Program-made: the position numbers and the translations under genes
Source of the DNA: CAZQVN01 sp964596775
Lineage (GTDB): Bacteria; Eisenbacteria; RBG-16-71-46; JABDJR01; JAWXBZ01
DNA length: 64,000 bases
Direction of reading: 5' to 3'
Assembly (NCBI GenBank): GCA_964596775.1
Contig: CAZQVN010000021.1
Span: 1-64,000 of the forward strand
The notes under the pieces: generated by a model
The model's input: only the letters and a program-made list of their open reading frames with translations
Database searches by the model: none
What the model was told of the DNA's origin: nothing
Part shown: positions 1-8,520 of the stretch, piece by piece
How the letters are laid out: every line of letters starts with the position of its first letter
Numbering within the stretch: position 1 is the first letter of the stretch

Positions 1-1540
1 GTCGCAGACGGAAAACATCACGCCGGGCCGGCTCGGCAACCGCCCAGGTGATCTCGACGGTCGCCCCGCGTCGGGTGGCCCGAAACGAAAGGACCGATTC
101 CGCCTGCTCCAGTTTGACCGGGCCGTTTCGGATCTCCCACCCTTCCGATGTCGTCTGGCGCACCCAGTATGTGACCGGCTCGACGCTGACTGCTCCGTCG
201 AGGAGGCTGAAGGCCTCGTGCCCCACCAGGTCCTCCGCGCCGAGGACCTGCTCGACCCCATCGTCGATGCTTCGCAGCACACGGAAACGATCCGGTGGTC
301 CTGACCCCTGGACGATCCATTTCACAAGGACCCCGCCCTGCGTCCGCTCCGCCGAAAGCCCGTCGACGTGGTTCCGCGTCACCGCATAGGATCCCTGATT
401 CCAGAGGATCTGCAGCATCCCCTGGTTGAGCCCTCCGATGAAATTGGCGAGGAGTTCCGGCCGACCGTCTCGATTCAGATCTGCGATCCCGATTTCATCG
501 ATTTTGACTGCAGCGCGAATATCCGAACGCGGGAAAAGATCACCGGAACAGTTCATGAAGACCGGGATGTGACCGGCGCCCGCGGCGAACACAATGTCGG
601 TTTGTCCGTCCCCGTTCAGGTCACCGGCCGCCACGCCGGTCTGTGCAACTCCGACGCCCAGACGAAGGGCTCTGTAACCGCCGTCCAGCCCGCGAACGAG
701 TCGCCAGCCGTCGACTCCGCCCGCATCCGCGACGATAATATCGGGGTTTCCGTCCCCGGCCAGGTCGGCGAAAATACATCGGTTCAGCTGGATCCCGAAA
801 TCCACTTCGATCGGAGCACCAAAAGCGCCGCCGCCGCGCCCTTCGACAATCATGGCGCCAACAGGGTTGGCGCGGATGGCGACAACGTCGAGCCGGCCAT
901 CGGCGTTGAGATCGCCCGTAGTGACCCAAGTCACCGCACCCTCGATCAATGGAAATGGAGCGCGGGCATACGATCCGGTTTCCGTCCGGTGAAAACATGC
1001 CAGTGTGTCGGGAACGGCGCCGGGAACAAGCAGTTCCGGTATGCCGTCTCCGTCGAAGTCACCCGCTTCGACCATGGTTGGCGTCCCCCCCAGCCTCAGG
1101 TCGATCGCCTGGTCGAAGTAGCCGTTTTCCCTCCCGCGAAGAAACATCACCCTGTCTTGAACGGCCGCGAGAATGTCCGTCACGCCGTCGTTGTCTCCGT
1201 CGATGGGTCGCAAGTTCCGTGGTGGCCCCGAGTGGAAGACGACTTTATTGGCTTCTTGAAACCTACCACGACCGTCATTCAACAAGGACATGAGATGAAC
1301 GGGCCAGCCGAAACGCCCGTTGTTGCACCTCTCCCAGTCCAGAGCCACCAGGTCGACGTCGCCGTCGCCGTCGAGATCTGAGACATCCATCGTTCTGATG
1401 TCACAGGAGCCAATGGTCAATGAATGATCGGGATGGAAGAGACTGTCCGGTTGAGGGGATGGACAGTCCGCGTCGGGAGCCCCCGCACTCATCACAACAA
1501 TGAGGGCAGTCAGAAGGCTTGTGGAAAGGGGTGCGTGCAT
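1..1540 (-). CDS. Secreted FG-GAP/VCBS repeat protein with C-terminal fibronectin-like segment (partial, runs off window start)
   Basis: The frame is open from the ATG at 1540 to the window edge, so the C-terminus is missing. The start begins a signal peptide (MHAPLSTSLLTALIVVMSAG) and has AGGA about 10 bases upstream. The body holds repeated Asp-rich calcium-loop motifs such as DLDGDGDVD, DFDGDGIPE, DLNADGRLD, DLNGDGQTD and DLNRDGRPE, the signature of FG-GAP/VCBS beta-propeller blades. Past about residue 390 it changes to a fibronectin-III-like segment (KWIVQGSGPPDRFRVLRS). Such proteins are exported and often act at the cell surface; the substrate or ligand is unknown. A sorting domain may follow beyond the window. 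No operon partner is visible. Confidence 0.85.
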   Translation of the reverse strand, partial: MHAPLSTSLLTALIVVMSAGAPDADCPSPQPDSLFHPDHSLTIGSCDIRTMDVSDLDGDGDVDLVALDWERCNNGRFGWPVHLMSLLNDGRGRFQEANKVVFHSGPPRNLRPIDGDNDGVTDILAAVQDRVMFLRGRENGYFDQAIDLRLGGTPTMVEAGDFDGDGIPELLVPGAVPDTLACFHRTETGSYARAPFPLIEGAVTWVTTGDLNADGRLDVVAIRANPVGAMIVEGRGGGAFGAPIEVDFGIQLNRCIFADLAGDGNPDIIVADAGGVDGWRLVRGLDGGYRALRLGVGVAQTGVAAGDLNGDGQTDIVFAAGAGHIPVFMNCSGDLFPRSDIRAAVKIDEIGIADLNRDGRPELLANFIGGLNQGMLQILWNQGSYAVTRNHVDGLSAERTQGGVLVKWIVQGSGPPDRFRVLRSIDDGVEQVLGAEDLVGHEAFSLLDGAVSVEPVTYWVRQTTSEGWEIRNGPVKLEQAESVLSFRATRRGATVEITWAVAEPARRDVFRLR

Positions 1541-1614
1541 GACTTCATCCTACACCCGCGAAGTCGTCCGAAATGCATGTATTCCGGACGGTTCCGGCAG
1601 AGCCCCCCTGCCCC

Positions 1615-1824
1615 CTAGTACCGGTACCGCGCCGTGTACGTCACCGCGGTGCCGTCCGCCGCGACCTTGACCGGGAACTCGATCGTGTGGGAATCCATTT
1701 TCACGAACTCCTGCGACTTCGCCGTGACGTCCCAGTCTCCCTGCATGTGCTCGATGACGTTGACTTCGACGGCTTCCTTCTTGTGGTTGCGGATCTCGAT
1801 CTTGATCGACATCCTGGCCGCGCT
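1615..1824 (-). pseudogene. Truncated duplicate of the 3' end of the DUF4139 gene
   Basis: About 70 codons match the C-terminus of the intact DUF4139 gene at 2235-3593 almost residue for residue: both contain EIRNHKKEA, NVIEH, QGDWDVTAKSQ and HTIEFPVKVAADGTAV and end in YTARYRY plus TAG. One Val codon near the end is missing. Homology stops abruptly near 1824. Upstream of that the frame continues to 1884 as unrelated sequence with no signal peptide. It is therefore a gene remnant from a local duplication, not a functional DUF4139 protein. A short peptide could still be made from an ATG near 1812. Confidence 0.8.
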
Positions 1825-1899
1825 GACCGCCGCGTCGAGCCCCCATGCGTCGGGGCGGAAACGCCTGTTCACCCCCGGCCCCACGCCGATTCCGCGTCC

Positions 1900-2229
1900 G
1901 CGTCACCTCACGGCTCACGGCTCGGGACTTTCCTTCCCCCTGGAAGCGAGGCCGCGTCACCGGGGTCCGGAGTTCCGTTCGCCATCGAGGGGGCGTCGCG
2001 GAGCCGGCGTAGCCATGGATGGCGGAGCCGTGCGGAGCGCCGAGCGGAGTCGAGGCAGGGATGCCGAGACGGAGCGTCCCCCGAGATGGCGAACGGAACT
2101 CCGGACCCCGGGCCGCACGTGAGCCGAAAGCGGAGCGCCGAGCGAAGTCGAGGCAGGGATACCGAGACGGAACGTCCCCCGAGGAGCGGAACGGCGCACC
2201 GGAGCCCGGGCACGTGAGCCGGAAAGCGA
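1900..2229. repeat. Intergenic repeat block: 53-bp direct repeats and a 27-bp perfect inverted repeat
   Basis: This fills the roughly 350-base gap between the DUF4139 remnant and the intact gene. Positions 2033-2085 and 2131-2183 are direct repeats differing at about three bases, 98 bases apart. Each is followed by a similar CACGTGAGCCG-containing tail (near 2116 and 2211). Positions 1960-1986 are the exact reverse complement of 2085-2111, and the symmetry continues imperfectly inward. No credible gene is seen here. The arrangement resembles dispersed REP-like intergenic elements, and its place between the two gene copies suggests that recombination between repeats accompanied the duplication. 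Confidence 0.8.
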
Positions 2230-2234
2230 CCCCG

Positions 2235-3593
2235 CTAGTACCGGTACCGCGCCGTATACGTCACCACGGCCGTGCCGTCCGCCGCGACCTTGACCGGGAA
2301 CTCGATCGTGTGGGCGTCCTTCTTCACGAAGTCCTGGGACTTCGCGGTGACGTCCCAGTCCCCCTGCAGGTGCTCGATGACGTTGACCTCGATGGCTTCC
2401 TTCTTGTGGTTGCGGATTTCCACCTTGATCGACATCTTCGCGACCCGGTCGTCGATCCGCTGGAAGTCGGTCTGCGTCCGTTCGCCGACGATGTCGAACG
2501 CGGTGCCCATCGTCAGGCGGACGGTCTCGTTGGTCGGCGTGTGATCGATGCGGTCCTCGCCGATGAACTCCTGGGCGCCGTCCGACCCCTTCTTGTAGAC
2601 GCGGACCACGCCCTTCGGGAGGGCCAGGCCCAGGCCGTTCGCCTTCGAGTTCTGCATCTCCAGGCTGACCGACACTTTCTTCGCATCCCGGGCGCCGTCG
2701 TAGGTGAGCTTCTTCATGACCTTTGCCGCGGCCGACGGGAAGAGGGAGAGCTGCTTCGTCTCCCGATCGCGGACCGTGGCCGGGCGGTCGAGCGTGTAGA
2801 GGTGGTACTCGAAGAACGACTCCTCCTCGAACTTCGGCGCGGCCATCGAAGTGCGGACTCCGTCCATGGCCATCATCGGCCTCGGGTCGAATTCCGGGCG
2901 CGCCCGGTTCACGTCGCCGGCCACGAGCTTGAGCTTCGCGTTTTCGTAGGTGGCTCCGGACTGGTTGTCGATCGACACCCAGCCGGTCAGGTCGAGCGCC
3001 GTGTCCTTGTCGTTGACCACCGCCACGTACTCCGCGTGCCAGTTGATGCCCGAAGTCAGGTAGCTCACTTCGACCCGTTCCGTTCCGCTCCGGCCGCTCT
3101 CCAGGTTCCACACCAGGGTCGGCTTGACGACCAGGCCGCCGGGAAGTTCGCCGAGGCTCACGTTCTTCACTTCCAGGCGCTGGACGAGCGACACCGATCC
3201 GCCCTCCGAACGGAGAACGAGATTGCCGGGGTCGAACGAGAGGAGCGTCCCGGCCTGGGAGCTGCCGTCCTTGAGGATCGCGGTCACCGGACGGTTGAGA
3301 AACCGGGAGAGCAGGCGGTCCGGATCGGCGAGGTCGTACTGGAAATTCTGTTCCGTGAGTACCACCTGGTCCGGATGGTCCAGGGCGAGGAAATGAACGG
3401 AAGTGGGATCGATCTGGGCGGCCACGTCGTCGAAGCGGAACTCCGTGCTCCCCTGCTTCACTTCGACGGTGCGGACGTCCTTCACGAGCCCGAGGTTGCC
3501 GTTGTAGATGGTGACGGCCATTTTCGCTTCCCTTGCCCCCGCCGCCGACGCCATCAGCGCCGTGCCGGCCAGGGCGATCACTATTTCCCTCAT
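2235..3593 (-). CDS. DUF4139 domain-containing exported protein
   Basis: The product is 452 residues. It starts at the ATG at 3593, which overlaps the valS stop as ATGA, so translation is probably coupled to valS. The N-terminus is a signal peptide (MREIVIALAGTALMASAAGA), followed by the beta-rich DUF4139 fold with a motif such as YLTSGINWHAEY near the middle. The C-terminal half is typical of the family (KVEIRNHKKEAIEVNVIEH, VTYTARYRY). DUF4139 proteins are exported and of unknown biochemical role; some relatives are called mucoidy inhibitor A-like. Pairing with valS is probably positional rather than functional. Its 3' end has been duplicated downstream (1615-1824). Confidence 0.85.
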   Translation of the reverse strand: MREIVIALAGTALMASAAGAREAKMAVTIYNGNLGLVKDVRTVEVKQGSTEFRFDDVAAQIDPTSVHFLALDHPDQVVLTEQNFQYDLADPDRLLSRFLNRPVTAILKDGSSQAGTLLSFDPGNLVLRSEGGSVSLVQRLEVKNVSLGELPGGLVVKPTLVWNLESGRSGTERVEVSYLTSGINWHAEYVAVVNDKDTALDLTGWVSIDNQSGATYENAKLKLVAGDVNRARPEFDPRPMMAMDGVRTSMAAPKFEEESFFEYHLYTLDRPATVRDRETKQLSLFPSAAAKVMKKLTYDGARDAKKVSVSLEMQNSKANGLGLALPKGVVRVYKKGSDGAQEFIGEDRIDHTPTNETVRLTMGTAFDIVGERTQTDFQRIDDRVAKMSIKVEIRNHKKEAIEVNVIEHLQGDWDVTAKSQDFVKKDAHTIEFPVKVAADGTAVVTYTARYRY

Positions 3594-6250
3594 GATCCGC
3601 TTCCTTTGAGAAGGTTCAGGTTCTGCTCCAGCCGGGAACGGGTTTCCTGGAGCCCCTTCAGGCGCTCCTCCTCCTGGCCCACCACGTGGGCGGGGGCCTT
3701 CTTCCGGAAATCCTCGTTCTTCAGCTTCTTTTCGATCCCGGCCGCCTGCCCCTCGATGCGCGTCAGTTCCTTCGTCAGGCGCTGCACTTCGGCCTCGAGG
3801 TCGATGGCGCCGGCCAGCGAGAGAAACACTTCCGTTTCGCCGACCACGGCCGCCGCGGCCACCTCGGGCCGGGGTGCGTCCGGGGCGATCGCGAGATCGT
3901 CCACCCGGGCCAGGGTGCGCACGTACCCGGAAAGGTCGGCAAGTATTCCGCACTCGTTTGCGCCGGTGCGGACCACGACCTGGACCTGGCGCCCCGGAGC
4001 CACGTTCATTTCGGACCGCAGGTTCCGGATGGCGGTGACCACCTCCCGGAGCAGGGTGACCCTGCGCACCGCGTCCGGATCCCGGCGGGCCGGATCGGGC
4101 TCGGGCCAGGGGCGACGGATCAGCATCTCCGCGCCGGTTTCGTTTCCGGGGAGGAACGACCAGAGTTCCTCGGTGAGGAACGGCATCACCGGGTGGAGCA
4201 GGTGCAGGATCGTGGACAGGACCCGGTAGGTGACGGTCCGCGCCGTTTCCTTTTCCGGGCCGTCGTTTCCATAGAAACGCCCCTTGGCGAACTCGAGGTA
4301 CCAGTCGCAGAAATCACCCCAGGCGAACTCGTGCAGCAGCCGGACCACCTCGTTGTAGCGGAACGCCTCGAGGTTCTCCGTGACCGCGGCGATCGTCTCG
4401 TCCATCCGCGACAGGATCCAGCGGTCGATCGCCTCCAGCCTGAGGTCCGCGTCCCGGACCGCCGCCGGATCGAACCCGTCCATGTTGGACAGGGCGAGGC
4501 GCGACGCGTTCCAGATCTTGTTCGCGAAATTCCGCCCGACCTCGACCTTCGAATCGGAAAAGAGGACGTCCTGCCCGGTGGGGGTCAGCAGAACCATCGT
4601 GTAGCGGAGCGCGTCGGCCCCGTAGGTGTCGATCAGGTCCAGCGGATCCGGCGAGTTGCCGAGGGACTTGGACATCTTTCGCCCCTTTTCGTCGCGGACG
4701 ATGCCGTGCAGGTAGACGACGGGAAACGGCTCCTTCCCGGTGAATTCGATGCCGGCCATGACCATGCGCGCCACCCAGAAGAAGATGATGTCGGGACCGG
4801 TGGTCAGGAACTGCGTCGGGTAGAAGTGCTCGAGATCCTTCGTCTTCTCCGGCCACCCGAGGGTCGAAAACGGCCAGAGCCACGAGGAAAACCAGGTGTC
4901 GAGCACGTCCGGATCCTGGGTCAGCCGGGTGCCGCCGCACTTCCGGCAGGCGGACGGCGTTCCCCGGACGGCCTGCACTTCACTGCACGAGTCGCAGTAC
5001 CACACCGGGATCCGGTGCCCCCACCAGAGCTGCCGGGAGATGCACCAGTCGCGGATCTTCGTCATCCAGTTGAGATAGACCTTGTTCCAGTGATCCGGCA
5101 CGAAGCGGAGCCGCCCCTCCTCGAGGGCGGTCACCGCCGGGGCCGCCAGCGGGGCCATCTTCACGAACCACTGGCGGGAGAGAATCGGCTCGATGATCGT
5201 GCTGCATCTCTGGCAGGTGCCCACAGCCATCTTGTGGTCCTCGATCTTCTGCAGCAGCCCTCTTTCCCCGAGTTCGGCCACCATGGCCTTGCGGGCCTTG
5301 AAGCGATCCTGCCCCCGGAAGGCGCCGGCGTTCTCGTTCATCTTTCCGGCCTCGTCGATGACGACGATCGGCTCCAGGCCGTGCCGCTTTCCGAGCTCGA
5401 AGTCGTTCGGGTCGTGCGCCGGCGTGACCTTGAGCGCCCCGGCCCCGAAATCCTTTTCCACGTACGCGTCGGCGATGATCGGGATTTCCCGCTCCACGAA
5501 CGGCACGACCACCTTCCGCCCGATGAGCGCGGCGTAGCGCTCGTCTTCCGGATTCACCGCCACGGCCACGTCGCCGAGCAGCGTTTCCGGCCGTGTCGTG
5601 GCCACCGTGATCCCCTTGGTGTCGCCGGGGAACGGGTAGGTGATGAAGTGCAGCTTGCCGACCGTGTCCTCGTGCTCCACCTCCTCGTCGGAGATGGCGG
5701 TGCTGCAGCGGGGGCACCAGTTGACGATGTAGTACCCGCGATAGATCAGCCCCTTGTCGTAGAGGCGGAGAAACACCTCCTCGACGGCCGCGGACAGGCC
5801 GGGGTCCATCGTGAACCGCTCGCGGTCCCAGTCGCAGGACGCGCCGAGACGCTGCAGCTGGCGGATGATCGTGCCGCCGTATTCCTCGCGCCACTTCCAG
5901 ACCCGGGCCACGAAGGCCTCGCGCCCCAGGGCTTCGCGGTCGGTGCCTTCCTCCTTGAGGGCCCGTTCCACCACGTTCTGCGTGGCGATGCCGGCGTGAT
6001 CGGTGCCCGGCTGCCAGAGCGCCTCGTATCCCTGCATGCGGCGCCAGCGGATCACCATGTCCTGGATCGTGTTGTCGAGGACGTGCCCGATATGGAGAAT
6101 GCCCGTAACGTTGGGCGGCGGGATCATGATCGTGAACGGCTTCCGGTCGGACGGCGCCGCCCGGAACGCTCCCGAGGCGGTCCATTTTTCGTAGATCCGG
6201 GATTCGACGCGGACCGGGTCGTAGCTTTTTTCCATTTCGCGAGCCGGCAT
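3590..6250 (-). CDS. valS: Valyl-tRNA synthetase
   Basis: This cytoplasmic class I synthetase (886 residues) charges tRNA-Val. The signature HIGH is seen in ITGILHIGHVLDN-type context and KMSKS in GRKMSKSLGNS. The editing (CP1) region with TTRPETLLGD, zinc-finger-like Cys pairs (CQRCS, CDSC, CRKC) and the C-terminal coiled-coil arm (AIDLEAEVQRLTKELTRIEG) are all present. The ATG at 6250 was chosen because GGAGG lies 9 bases upstream and the protein then matches usual ValS length. The frame stays open further upstream, but that stretch covers the promoter. The 3' end overlaps the DUF4139 start by four bases. Confidence 0.97.
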   Translation of the reverse strand: MPAREMEKSYDPVRVESRIYEKWTASGAFRAAPSDRKPFTIMIPPPNVTGILHIGHVLDNTIQDMVIRWRRMQGYEALWQPGTDHAGIATQNVVERALKEEGTDREALGREAFVARVWKWREEYGGTIIRQLQRLGASCDWDRERFTMDPGLSAAVEEVFLRLYDKGLIYRGYYIVNWCPRCSTAISDEEVEHEDTVGKLHFITYPFPGDTKGITVATTRPETLLGDVAVAVNPEDERYAALIGRKVVVPFVEREIPIIADAYVEKDFGAGALKVTPAHDPNDFELGKRHGLEPIVVIDEAGKMNENAGAFRGQDRFKARKAMVAELGERGLLQKIEDHKMAVGTCQRCSTIIEPILSRQWFVKMAPLAAPAVTALEEGRLRFVPDHWNKVYLNWMTKIRDWCISRQLWWGHRIPVWYCDSCSEVQAVRGTPSACRKCGGTRLTQDPDVLDTWFSSWLWPFSTLGWPEKTKDLEHFYPTQFLTTGPDIIFFWVARMVMAGIEFTGKEPFPVVYLHGIVRDEKGRKMSKSLGNSPDPLDLIDTYGADALRYTMVLLTPTGQDVLFSDSKVEVGRNFANKIWNASRLALSNMDGFDPAAVRDADLRLEAIDRWILSRMDETIAAVTENLEAFRYNEVVRLLHEFAWGDFCDWYLEFAKGRFYGNDGPEKETARTVTYRVLSTILHLLHPVMPFLTEELWSFLPGNETGAEMLIRRPWPEPDPARRDPDAVRRVTLLREVVTAIRNLRSEMNVAPGRQVQVVVRTGANECGILADLSGYVRTLARVDDLAIAPDAPRPEVAAAAVVGETEVFLSLAGAIDLEAEVQRLTKELTRIEGQAAGIEKKLKNEDFRKKAPAHVVGQEEERLKGLQETRSRLEQNLNLLKGSGS

Positions 6251-6264
6251 GCTCAGGGGCCTCC

Positions 6265-6282
6265 GCGGGGTATCGGCCCCGC
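6265..6282 (-). promoter_or_regulatory. Hairpin abutting the valS ribosome binding site
   Basis: On the minus strand a perfect 6-bp stem (GCGGGG/CCCCGC) with a 6-base loop lies directly upstream of the valS GGAGG, inside a leader of roughly 210 bases. It could modulate ribosome access. No T-box consensus was found, and it may be chance in GC-rich DNA. Confidence 0.3.
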
Positions 6283-6467
6283 TCTGGTATTCGGTTTCGG
6301 AAACTCTCAGGAACCCGTTGGTGGAGATTCGGTTCAGGCAGGGGTGCGGACGCCCGGTCCGCCGCGTACAATGGACCGGTCGACTCCGGATCGGGCTGTG
6401 CAGAGTCTGTTCATGGCGCCTGAACCTCACGAGTCGGACGGGGCATTCTTCAAAAAAGCAGTTGGGC

Positions 6468-6497
6468 AGTATAACCATGCGGCGCGGAACCGGTCAA
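6468..6497 (-). promoter_or_regulatory. Candidate sigma-70 promoter for valS
   Basis: On the minus strand TTGACC (6492-6497) and TATACT (6468-6473) are separated by 18 bases, close to consensus. Transcription would begin near 6461 and give a leader of about 210 bases before valS. An oppositely oriented TATAAC (6470-6475) overlaps it, with a weak TTCTTC 18 bases upstream, and may serve the gene at 6528. Confidence 0.55.
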
Positions 6498-6527
6498 CGA
6501 CGGCGGCGCGGAGGGACGACAGGTCAG

Positions 6528-7334
6528 ATGAACGGAAACAACCCGGTGACGAGACGCACTTTCCCTTTCGCGCCCCCCCCGGCGGGGGTCCTGCTCCTGG
6601 TGATCGCACTGTTCGCGCCGCGCGCTTCGGCCGCCGCCGACAGGAAGGCGCCCGCCGCGGATCCGGCGGCCACGGTGCCCGAGTTTTCCGTTTCCGGGCG
6701 CTACGCGGAAACCTGCACGGACAGGCCCCTCTGCGGGGCCTGGTTCGGCTCCCCGCCCACCCCGGGTCCGTGCCGCAAGGTCATGCTGTTCCAGTTCATC
6801 CGGTCGCGTTATGGAACCGTGGACATCCACAACCTGACCGCCATCGTCGCCGTCGAGTCGGGGGAAGGAACACCGGTCGCGTTTCGGCCCGGCACGCCAT
6901 GGCCCTTCTGTGAACTCACTCTTCCCGAATCCGCGGATTCCATGCAGGCCGCCGCCCTGCGGAGCGTGATGGGACTTCTTCTCTGGGGGGAACCCGGAGG
7001 GCACTTCACTTCGGTGCGCACGCTCCCCCTGGCGGTAGGGCTCAACGAGAGCCGCATCATCGCCGAGTCGCCGGATCGGTTGAAGATCCGGATCCATCCC
7101 CTCCTGACTCACGGAAGGACCGGCTCGCCGGAAGTGACGAACATCACCGGACCGCTCCCGTGCCTGGGCGGCCCGTACGTGTACCGCGCCGACACGCTGT
7201 TCTACGCGATCGGAAACGAAAGTCCGGAAGGCGGGAGCGCCGCGGGGTGGAATGCGAGAGAGTGCAGCGGCGCATTGACGGTATTCAGCTGGAACCGGGA
7301 CGTCTGGCGGAGCGCGATGCTCAAACCGGAATGA
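6528..7334 (+). CDS. Exported DUF1326-like protein
   Basis: The product is 268 residues with an N-terminal signal peptide (hydrophobic AGVLLLVIALFAPRASA). The mature start FSVSGRYAETCTDRPLCGAW and the following GPCRKVMLFQF and YGTVDIHNL resemble DUF1326 proteins, which have a Cys-containing N-terminus and a YGDVDLSGL-like strand. I make this family call cautiously. The ATG at 6528 places the signal peptide at the N-terminus, although its ribosome binding site is weak; an in-frame ATG at 6478 is less likely. It is transcribed away from valS, and its last 14 bases overlap the convergent M24 peptidase gene. Function unknown. Confidence 0.65.
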   Translation: MNGNNPVTRRTFPFAPPPAGVLLLVIALFAPRASAAADRKAPAADPAATVPEFSVSGRYAETCTDRPLCGAWFGSPPTPGPCRKVMLFQFIRSRYGTVDIHNLTAIVAVESGEGTPVAFRPGTPWPFCELTLPESADSMQAAALRSVMGLLLWGEPGGHFTSVRTLPLAVGLNESRIIAESPDRLKIRIHPLLTHGRTGSPEVTNITGPLPCLGGPYVYRADTLFYAIGNESPEGGSAAGWNARECSGALTVFSWNRDVWRSAMLKPE

Positions 7335-8520
7335 CGTCCTCGCCGGAGTCCGCGGTCAGGTTCCGGCATCCTTCCGGGGTGATCACCCAGGTGTTTTCGA
7401 TCCCCACGCCGCCGCGATCCCCGAAGAAGATCTTCGGCTCCACGGCTATCGTCATCCCTTCCCGGAGCGTGGTCTTCGAGCGCCCGGAGAGCACCGGGAG
7501 CTCGTCGAGCTCGAGCCCGACGCCGTGCCCGATGAACGCCACCTGGTTTTCGCCCCAGCCCATGAAGCCGGAGGCCCAGGGAGTTTCCGACACCATTTCC
7601 CGGATCTGGCTGTAGATGGCTCCGCAGACGCTGCCGGGGCGCAGGAGGCGGGACACCTCGTCCTGGAGTTTCAGCGTGTAGCGGTGCGCGTCGAGCAGTT
7701 CCTGGTCCCGCAGCCGCCCCATCACGAAAATGCGCGTCTTGTCGACGAGATATCCGCCGTGGCCGGCGACGAGATCCACCATGATCGGCTCCCCGGGGCG
7801 GATCAGCCGCCTTCCGCTTCCCTGGGGCACCGACGGATACAGCCCCTCGGTGCCGTCCGCGCCGTCGAACGGCGTCGGCGCGCTGGCGGACGCGCCGGCG
7901 ACGACCGTGGCTCCGGCCAGTTCCATGTTCCACCTGCGGATGCGCACGAGGCCCTGGTGCATGCGCCGGCGCATCTCCCGCTCGATGCCGGCCGCGGCGT
8001 CGATCTCGCGCTCGGACTCGGAGAGGATCGCCGGAACCGCCGCGAACACCTCCCGGAGAATCTCGGCGGCCGCTTCCATCTGCTGGATTTCATATTCCGA
8101 CTTCGTGACCCGGACCTCGCGGATGTCCTTCGATATGTCCGCGAACTCGACCCCCTCGAACGCCTCCCGGAGACGCAGAAAATCGAGCGCCGGCAGCGAG
8201 TCCATTTCGAGGCCGATCTTCTTCCAGCGCCCGTGACCATGGGCCTCGAGCGTTTCGCGCAGGCGGCGCATCGATTCGAGCGGCGCCTGATGGGCCAGGG
8301 GTGATTCCTCGCGGGCCCTCTGCACGCTCTTCTGGACGAGATAGAGCGCTTCCTCTTCCACGGGCACCGACAGGACCCCGTTCTGGCAGGTGCCGGTGAG
8401 GTAGTACTGATCCGCCTTCTGGATGATCAGGGCGGCTTCGACATCGGCGCCGCGGAGCCGGGTCTGGAAGCGCCGGATGCGGCTTTCGATTTCCGCACGG
8501 GGGACGAGCGGCAGCGACAC
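7321..8520 (-). CDS. M24 family metallopeptidase (Xaa-Pro aminopeptidase-like)
   Basis: The product is 399 residues with the two-domain layout of Xaa-Pro dipeptidases/aminopeptidases: a creatinase-like N-terminal domain (about 1-140) and a pita-bread catalytic domain (about 150-390). All five expected dinuclear-metal ligands are present: Asp in IMVDLVAGH, Asp in LVDKTRIF, His in GHGVGLELDE, Glu in AVEPKIFFG and Glu in GIENTWVIT. It starts with GTG at 8520, preceded by GGGGGAG and sharing one base with the stop codon of the upstream acyltransferase gene. It probably cleaves proline-containing peptides in the cytoplasm; substrate preference is not evident. Confidence 0.9.
   Translation of the reverse strand: MSLPLVPRAEIESRIRRFQTRLRGADVEAALIIQKADQYYLTGTCQNGVLSVPVEEEALYLVQKSVQRAREESPLAHQAPLESMRRLRETLEAHGHGRWKKIGLEMDSLPALDFLRLREAFEGVEFADISKDIREVRVTKSEYEIQQMEAAAEILREVFAAVPAILSESEREIDAAAGIEREMRRRMHQGLVRIRRWNMELAGATVVAGASASAPTPFDGADGTEGLYPSVPQGSGRRLIRPGEPIMVDLVAGHGGYLVDKTRIFVMGRLRDQELLDAHRYTLKLQDEVSRLLRPGSVCGAIYSQIREMVSETPWASGFMGWGENQVAFIGHGVGLELDELPVLSGRSKTTLREGMTIAVEPKIFFGDRGGVGIENTWVITPEGCRNLTADSGEDVIPV

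Noticed and set aside
368..1381. Plus-strand frame of 337 codons
   Set aside because: It is the codon-for-codon antisense of the FG-GAP repeats on minus.
6251..6480. T-box riboswitch before valS
   Set aside because: No UGGNACCGCG-type antiterminator sequence was found in the leader.
3686..6913. A 1075-codon open frame on plus opposite valS
   Set aside because: It is antisense to an intact valS with clear motifs; its composition is that of a shadow frame in GC-rich DNA.
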